Shown piece by piece: positions 58,984-64,000 of a stretch of DNA of 64,000 nt. The stretch lies in NCBI GenBank assembly GCA_052244495.1, contig JBQPXH010000003.1. One strand, given 5' to 3'. Position 1 is the first letter of the stretch. Each line of letters opens with the position of its first letter. Both the position numbers and the translations under genes were made by a program. The DNA is from Cereibacter_A sp052244495 (GTDB lineage: Bacteria > Pseudomonadota > Alphaproteobacteria > Rhodobacterales > Rhodobacteraceae). The notes under the pieces are model-generated. The model saw only the letters and a list, made by a program, of their open reading frames with translations, did not search any database and was not told where the DNA came from.

Positions 58984-60330
58984 TCAGAGCGAGGGGCCGA
59001 GCACGATCTCGGATCCGTCCGTGAAGCGCGAGAGGCGGAAGCGCTCCAGGTCATGGCCCACGTCGTGGCCCGCCACCAGATCGGCCACGATCCGGCCGAC
59101 GCCCGGCCCGATCCCGAATCCGTGCCCGCTCATTCCCGTGGCGATCGTCAGCCCCGGCAGCGTCGGCGCCCGGTCGATCACGGGCACCACGTCCGGCATC
59201 GTGTCGATCATCCCGGCCCAGGTCGTGCGGATCCGGGGCCGGCCCACGCCCGGAAAGGCGCGCCCGAAGGCTGCGGCCGCACGCGACAGGGTGGCGAGGT
59301 TCGGGGAAGGGTCGAGCACACGCATCGCCTCGAACGGGGTCGGGGCACCCTTGGACCAGGTGCGTGGCGTGTTCCACGCATCGGGATAGTCGCGCGGGGC
59401 AAGCCAGCGGTAGTGGGTATTGAGGAAATCCTTCTTCACCGCCTTGCGGTATTTCAGGGCATGGCGGAAGGCGTCCGGTCCGATGAAGAAGTCGTGCTCC
59501 GACCCGCCGGCGATCGTGTAGCCGCCATCCTCGCGCCGCCGAAATGCAAACTCGTCGTCGGCCACGGCGCCGGGATGGACCTCGGGCATCGGCTCGGTCT
59601 GCGCGACCGAGGCGAGCACTGCAAGCTGCGGCAGGTTCACACCATGAGCTCGCGCAAAGAGCGCGGACCAGGCGCCCCCCGCCAGCACCACTTCCGGCGC
59701 CCGGATGCGCCCGCGCTCGGTCGTGACCCCCGCGACGCGACCGCCTTCGAGATCGAGCGCCCGGACGGCGCAATCCTCGAGGATCGTGACGCCCCGCTCC
59801 ACCGCCCCGGCGGCCAGGGCGGGCACCGCGAGCCAGGGCTCCGCCTGCGCGTCCGAGGCGGTGAAGAGACCGCCCGCCCACCGGTCCGCGGCCCCCGGCC
59901 ATCGGTCGCCGAGGTCGCGCCGCGACATCATCCGGCTGTCCACGCCATGGGCCCGCGCATGCGGCAGCCAGTCCTCGTAATTCGCGAGCGACTCCTCGCG
60001 GTTGGCGAGGTAGAGCACGCCGGTCTGCCGGAAGGCGAAGGGATTGCTGAGGCTCTGCGCCAGCCCCTGCCAGAGCCGCAGGCTCTCGACCATGATCGGC
60101 AGCTCGGCCGGGTCGCGGCCCTGCTGGCGGATCCAGCCCCAGTTGCGGCTGGACTGTTCTCCCGCCACCCGGCCTTTCTCGCAGAGGACAACCCGGAGCC
60201 CGCGCTCGGCCAGATACCACGCCGTCATCACCCCGATGATGCCGCCGCCGATCACCACGACGTCGCAGCCCGTCGGGAGCGGCCCGGTGAACCGCACCGG
60301 CGAGGCCGCCGAGATCGGGAAATGCATCAT
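58984..60330 (-). CDS. FAD-dependent amine/amino-acid oxidoreductase (DAO family)
   Basis: A 448-residue DadA/glycine-oxidase-type flavoprotein. The dinucleotide fold is VVIGGGIIGVMTAWYLAERG (near residue 25), and SSRNWGWIRQQGRDPAELP is typical of a Rhodobacterales subgroup. The C-terminal GLTIATGMSGHGFGIGPGVG binds the flavin ring. It oxidises an amino acid or amine. The 4-bp overlap with argE (ATGA at 60327-60330) suggests both act on a deacylated amino compound: ArgE-like release of a free amino acid followed by oxidation. The exact substrate is unknown. Confidence 0.85.
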   Translation of the reverse strand: MMHFPISAASPVRFTGPLPTGCDVVVIGGGIIGVMTAWYLAERGLRVVLCEKGRVAGEQSSRNWGWIRQQGRDPAELPIMVESLRLWQGLAQSLSNPFAFRQTGVLYLANREESLANYEDWLPHARAHGVDSRMMSRRDLGDRWPGAADRWAGGLFTASDAQAEPWLAVPALAAGAVERGVTILEDCAVRALDLEGGRVAGVTTERGRIRAPEVVLAGGAWSALFARAHGVNLPQLAVLASVAQTEPMPEVHPGAVADDEFAFRRREDGGYTIAGGSEHDFFIGPDAFRHALKYRKAVKKDFLNTHYRWLAPRDYPDAWNTPRTWSKGAPTPFEAMRVLDPSPNLATLSRAAAAFGRAFPGVGRPRIRTTWAGMIDTMPDVVPVIDRAPTLPGLTIATGMSGHGFGIGPGVGRIVADLVAGHDVGHDLERFRLSRFTDGSEIVLGPSL

Positions 60331-61490
60331 CTCGCGAGATCCGCGACGAGACGCTGCATGAAGCCCCAGCCCTCCTCGAACTGCGAGATCTCGAGATATT
60401 CGTCGGGCTGATGCGCCTGGGCGATATCGCCCGGCCCGCAGACCACGGCAGAGTAGCCCGCCGTCTGGAACTGCCCCGCCTCGGTGCCATAGCTCACGAC
60501 CATCTCGCCGTTGTCCCCCGTCAGCCGCCGCGCCAGCGCCTCGGCTTCACCCTCCGCCTCGGGGCGGAGCGGCGGATAGGCGAAGAGCCGGCCGATGGTG
60601 ACACCGGCCGCCGGGTGGATCGCCTTCATCCCGGCCTCGACCTCGCGCGCCTCGGCCTCGAAGGCGGTCACCCAATCCTCGACCGTCTCGCCGGGCACCG
60701 CACGGAACCCCACGTCGAAGCGGCAGTCGCGGGCGGTGATGTTGCCTGCCGTCCCGCCCCGGATCGTGCCGACATGCACCGTCGTCCAGGGCGGATCGAA
60801 GAGGGACGCCACGTCGGAGGGCGTGGCCTCTGCGCTTTCGGCGTTGCGCCGGTTGGCCCATTCGATCAGGCGGGCCGCCGACATGATGGCGTTGACGCCC
60901 CGGTGCATGATCGAGGAATGAACCTCGTGCCCCCTGACATGGCAGAGAACCCCGCCCCCTCCCTTGTGACCGGTGACGACGCGCATCCGCGACGGCTCGC
61001 CCACGATCACTGCCCGGCCCTTGGGCAGGCAGCGCGCCATCTCGGCGATCATCGCGGGCGCGCCGAGGCACCCCACCTCCTCGTCGAAGGACAGCGCGAG
61101 CTGCAGGGGCCGACTGACGCCCTGCTCCTGCGCTAGGGCCAGCGCGCCCAGCGCCAGCGCGTCGAACCCCTTCATGTCGCAGGTGCCGCGCCCATGGAGC
61201 CGGCCGTCCCGCTCCGTCACGGTCCAGGGGTCCGAGGTCCAGTCCTGTCCCTCGACCGGCACAACGTCGGTATGGCCCGACAGCACCACCGCGCCCTCGA
61301 CCTCCGGTCCCACATGGGCATAAAGCGCGGCCTTTGTCCGGTCCTCGTTCCAGACGCGGTGGGCTGTGATGCCGCGATCCTCGAGGAACTCCTCGACCCA
61401 ATCCACGAGTGCCAGGTTGCTGTCCCGGCTCACCGTGGGAAAGGCCACCAGATGCTCGAGGATCTGGCGCGGCGTGAGCGGGCTGGGCAT
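60327..61490 (-). CDS. argE: Acetylornithine deacetylase / M20 family peptidase
   Basis: A 387-residue zinc-dependent M20 amidohydrolase, closest to ArgE, which deacetylates N2-acetylornithine in arginine synthesis. Metal motifs are LSGHTDVVPVEG, RGTCDMKGFDAL and SFDEEVGCLGAP. GGAG precedes the ATG at 61490. Rhodobacterales usually recycle the acetyl group with ArgJ, so a catabolic role on another N-acyl amino acid is plausible. The coupling with a downstream amino-acid oxidase supports this. The symbol is assigned by similarity only. Confidence 0.85.
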   Translation of the reverse strand: MPSPLTPRQILEHLVAFPTVSRDSNLALVDWVEEFLEDRGITAHRVWNEDRTKAALYAHVGPEVEGAVVLSGHTDVVPVEGQDWTSDPWTVTERDGRLHGRGTCDMKGFDALALGALALAQEQGVSRPLQLALSFDEEVGCLGAPAMIAEMARCLPKGRAVIVGEPSRMRVVTGHKGGGGVLCHVRGHEVHSSIMHRGVNAIMSAARLIEWANRRNAESAEATPSDVASLFDPPWTTVHVGTIRGGTAGNITARDCRFDVGFRAVPGETVEDWVTAFEAEAREVEAGMKAIHPAAGVTIGRLFAYPPLRPEAEGEAEALARRLTGDNGEMVVSYGTEAGQFQTAGYSAVVCGPGDIAQAHQPDEYLEISQFEEGWGFMQRLVADLAR

Positions 61491-61630
61491 GGGGGTCTCC
61501 TGCTGAAAGGCCGAGCGTGGCCCTGCCCGCAGCCGAGGTCAAGCCCCGCACCCTTCTCTCACTCTTGTCCAAATATCCCACGGGGGTCCGGGGGTGTGAA
61601 ACCCCCGGCGCCGGCGACCAGGGCGCGCCC

Positions 61631-62914
61631 TCAGTGCATCTTGCGCTGGATCCGCCGCAGCGCGAGCCAGACCACCAGCACCACCACCGGTGTCAGCACC
61701 GCCGTGGCCATCCCCTTGCTGATCCCGAAGGGTTCGGTCAGCGGATAGACGGCATAGGCCGCGAGGCTCACCGCGTAATAGCTGATCGCCACCACCGAGA
61801 GCCCCTCGACCGTCCGCTGCAGGCGAAGCTGCAGGTCCGCGCGCCGATCCATGCTCTCGAGCAGCTTCTGGTTCTGCGCCGAACGCTCCACGTCGACGCG
61901 GGTGCGCAGAAGCTCGGCCGCCCGCTGCGCCCGCTCGGCCATCGAGCGCAGCCGCCCTTCGGCCGATTTCACCGTCCGCATCGCGGGGTCGTAGCGCCGG
62001 GCCATGAACTCAGCGAAGGTCTGGCGACCGCTGATGCGCTGTTCGCGCAGCGCCTGTACCCGGTCGTGCACGATGGCCTCGTAGGCAGCCGTCGCCCCGA
62101 AGCGGAAGGTGAACTGCACCGCGAGACTTTCGAGCTCGGCGTTGATCTTCAGCAATTCGTGCAGCGCCTCATCCGGCGAATGCTCGATCTCGTCGAGCCC
62201 GGAGACCAGCGCGGAGAGCTTCGGATCCAGCGTGTTCATCCGGCCGTTCAGCGTCCGCGCGCGCATCAGGCCCAGCATGGACATGGCGCGGTAGGTCTCG
62301 ATCTCGCAGAGGCGCGTCACGATCCGGCCGATCCGGCGCGCTCCGGTGCCCGGCTTCACGAAGACGGCGAAGCGCATGTGTCCCGCCGGATCGATGCGGA
62401 AATCGCCCGCCACCACCGCCGCGCCATCCACGATGCGCGAACAGGCGAGGCTGTCGGGCACGAACCAGTCCTCCAGCCTCTCGAGCGCCTCGCCCTCTTT
62501 GCTGGGCATCTCCTCGATGCGGATCAGCGCCGAGACGAGGCGGCGGCCGGGCGCGCAGCCGATCCAGTCCTCGGGGAAGACCTCAGCCTTGGCCGGATCG
62601 AAGGGCCGCTCGTGCAGGCCCGGCACGAAGGCCGTGTAGGTCACGAATTCGGTATGGCTTTCCCAGCGCAGTTCCGCCCGGCCGATGGGCGCCGAGAAAT
62701 GCGTGGCCTCGGGCGGGGGATGGGCCGTGCCATTGCGGTCGAGGATGTCGAGAAGATGGGCGCGGTCGCGCTGCCGGTCCCGGTTCGCGGCATCCACCGG
62801 CTCCTTGAAGGCCATGAAGACGACATGGCAGGGCGCCGAGGGCGCGGGATAGGGACGCGCGTGCAACTCGTTCGCAAGCGCATAGCGCAACGGATGGTCG
62901 GCAACGGGGGGCAT
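61631..62914 (-). CDS. DUF3422 family membrane protein
   Basis: A 427-residue protein of the DUF3422 family (PF11902), function unknown. The N-terminal motif HPLRYALANELHARPYP is diagnostic. A long helical region follows, and two membrane helices lie at the C-terminus (about 370-390 and 400-420, ending RRIQRKMH). The body faces the cytoplasm and could be a membrane-bound enzyme or scaffold. GGAG precedes the ATG at 62914. It is a single gene, followed by argE after 140 bp. Confidence 0.88.
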   Translation of the reverse strand: MPPVADHPLRYALANELHARPYPAPSAPCHVVFMAFKEPVDAANRDRQRDRAHLLDILDRNGTAHPPPEATHFSAPIGRAELRWESHTEFVTYTAFVPGLHERPFDPAKAEVFPEDWIGCAPGRRLVSALIRIEEMPSKEGEALERLEDWFVPDSLACSRIVDGAAVVAGDFRIDPAGHMRFAVFVKPGTGARRIGRIVTRLCEIETYRAMSMLGLMRARTLNGRMNTLDPKLSALVSGLDEIEHSPDEALHELLKINAELESLAVQFTFRFGATAAYEAIVHDRVQALREQRISGRQTFAEFMARRYDPAMRTVKSAEGRLRSMAERAQRAAELLRTRVDVERSAQNQKLLESMDRRADLQLRLQRTVEGLSVVAISYYAVSLAAYAVYPLTEPFGISKGMATAVLTPVVVLVVWLALRRIQRKMH

Positions 62915-63113
62915 GACAGACTCCGGTCGGTCGGCGTGCAGAAGCTAGGCGGAGACGGGCCGGGACGGAAGGGGCCGCAGCGTCACGGGGTGCGGCAGCA
63001 TAAGCGTCGGGGCCCGGCATCCGGGCCCGCCGCACCCGGCGCCCGGCGCCTGGCGCATTGCCTCGGCTGTGGGTGTCACCACACCCGCCCCACAGGGCGC
63101 GGCCCGAATGCAA

Positions 63114-63141
63114 CGCGCGCCCCGCCGGGGCGGGACGCGCG
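63114..63141. terminator. Terminator-like hairpin after pntB
   Basis: CGCGCG-C-CCCGCC (63114-63126) pairs with GGCGGG-A-CGCGCG (63129-63141), 12 paired bases around one mismatch, 20 bp past the pntB stop. The loop is only the central GG, so the innermost pairs must open. Very GC-rich without a T-run. Confidence 0.5.
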
Positions 63142-63161
63142 CGGATGGACGGAACGCCCGG

Positions 63162-64000
63162 TCACTCGATCAGCGGCAGGAGTGCGTCGAGGCTCTTCTT
63201 GGCGTCGCCGTAGAACATCCGCGTGTTCTCCTTGTAGAACAGCGGGTTCTCGATGCCGGAATAGCCGGTGCCCTGCCCGCGCTTCGAAACGAACACCTGC
63301 TTGGCCTTCCAGACCTCGAGCACCGGCATCCCGGCGATGGGCGAGTTCGGATCCTCCTGCGCCGCCGGGTTCACGATGTCGTTCGAGCCGATGACGATGG
63401 CGACGTCGGTCGAGGGGAAGTCCTCGTTGATCTCGTCCATCTCCATCACGATGTCGTAGGGCACCTTCGCCTCGGCCAGCAGCACGTTCATGTGGCCCGG
63501 CAGGCGTCCCGCGACCGGGTGGATGGCGAAGCGCACTTCCTTGCCGCGGGCCCGCAGCTTGCGGGTCAGTTCCGAGACCGAGCCCTGCGCCTGCGCCACA
63601 GCCATGCCGTAGCCGGGAACGATGATGACGCTTTCGGCGTCGTTCAGCGCGTCCGCCACGCTTTCGGCGTCGATGGCGATCATCTCTCCCGCGATCTCCT
63701 GCGCGGGACCGGCCGTGCCGCCGAAGCCGCCGAGGATCACCGAGATGAACGAGCGGTTCATCGCCTTGCACATGATGTAGCTCAGGATCGCACCCGAGGA
63801 ACCGACCAGAGCGCCGGTCACGATCAAGAGGTCGTTGCCCAGCGTGAAGCCGATGGCGGCCGCGGCCCAGCCCGAGTAGCTGTTCAGCATCGAGACAACC
63901 ACGGGCATGTCGGCGCCGCCGATCCCCATGATCAGGTGCCAGCCGAGGAAGCCCGCGATCAGCGTCATCAGCAGGAGCGTCCAGACCGCGGTTCCGGCCG
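63162..64000 (-). CDS. pntB: NAD(P) transhydrogenase beta subunit (partial, C-terminal part)
   Basis: The C-terminal 279 codons of the membrane-bound proton-translocating transhydrogenase beta subunit; the gene runs off the right edge. Visible parts are the last membrane helices (IAGFLGWHLIMGIGGADMPVVVSMLNSYSGWAAAAIGF) and the NADP(H)-binding domain III with VIIVPGYGMAVAQAQ, the IHPVAGRLPGHMNVLLAEA segment, VIGSNDIVNPAA and the KRGQGTGYSGIENPLFY end. It uses the proton gradient to make NADPH from NADH. The alpha subunit genes would lie outside, upstream on this strand. Confidence 0.95.
   Translation of the reverse strand, partial: AGTAVWTLLLMTLIAGFLGWHLIMGIGGADMPVVVSMLNSYSGWAAAAIGFTLGNDLLIVTGALVGSSGAILSYIMCKAMNRSFISVILGGFGGTAGPAQEIAGEMIAIDAESVADALNDAESVIIVPGYGMAVAQAQGSVSELTRKLRARGKEVRFAIHPVAGRLPGHMNVLLAEAKVPYDIVMEMDEINEDFPSTDVAIVIGSNDIVNPAAQEDPNSPIAGMPVLEVWKAKQVFVSKRGQGTGYSGIENPLFYKENTRMFYGDAKKSLDALLPLIE

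Noticed and set aside
1..64000. CRISPR arrays, tRNA genes, insertion sequences, prophage
   Set aside because: No regularly spaced repeats, cloverleaf-like sequences, transposase or phage structural genes were recognised by eye.

Overview
The window looks like chromosomal DNA from an alphaproteobacterium of the Rhodobacter/Cereibacter sphaeroides type. This is an inference from high GC, strong wobble-position GC bias, tightly overlapped ATGA gene junctions, and the gene content (a short rpoN paralogue, valine-degradation genes, a CHASE3 kinase with an Rcp1-type regulator, pntB, moaA). I see no rRNA, tRNA, CRISPR array, transposase or prophage gene. Both edges cut genes: a response regulator at position 1 and pntB at position 64000.

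Layout. 1-5.4 kb: a two-component pair, then a MoxR ATPase/VWA protein pair and an orphan membrane protein. 5.6-8.7 kb: a three-gene valine (isobutyryl-CoA) degradation operon. 9-14.3 kb: a polysaccharide operon (UDP-sugar decarboxylase-like enzyme, GalE, cellulose-synthase-like GT2, secreted GH26-like hydrolase). 14.7-18.1 kb: a leftward operon of two unknown proteins, a WD40-like protein, a 64-aa protein and a sigma-54 factor (RpoN). 18.1-30.6 kb: the centrepiece, a soluble di-iron monooxygenase operon of the MimABCD (propane/acetone/phenol) type. It carries its own reductase, coupling protein, amidohydrolase, DUF59 protein, GroEL-like chaperonin and alcohol dehydrogenase, with a convergent AcoR/MimR-type sigma-54 activator gene at its end. 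A textbook -24/-12 promoter (18516-18531) and six CGTTAC/GTAACG half-sites (18208-18361) lie upstream of mimA. Sigma factor, activator, enhancer-like sites and target promoter therefore all sit within about 16 kb.

31-40.6 kb: small and single genes (YceI protein, cytochrome b561-YceI fusion, WYL regulator, HmuS-type heme protein, secreted serralysin with a small upstream lipoprotein-like gene, LysR regulator). 41-46.5 kb: a polyamine ABC transporter plus aminobutyraldehyde dehydrogenase set, arranged like E. coli ydcSTUV-patD. 46.5-49.5 kb: a PomAB flagellar stator pair, an EF-hand protein and a DUF4405 membrane protein. 49.9-53 kb: a compact type III polyketide synthase, ICMT-family methyltransferase and drug-exporter operon. 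53.2-57.2 kb: 2,2-dialkylglycine decarboxylase, a persulfide-dioxygenase-like metallo-hydrolase and an AGCS symporter. 57.4-64 kb: a lipoprotein, moaA, an FAD amine oxidase with ArgE, a DUF3422 protein and partial pntB.

Start codons were chosen from Shine-Dalgarno position and family alignment from memory; no searches were run. Functions assigned from motifs are established-family inferences. The proposed regulatory wiring of the monooxygenase operon is inference from sequence.
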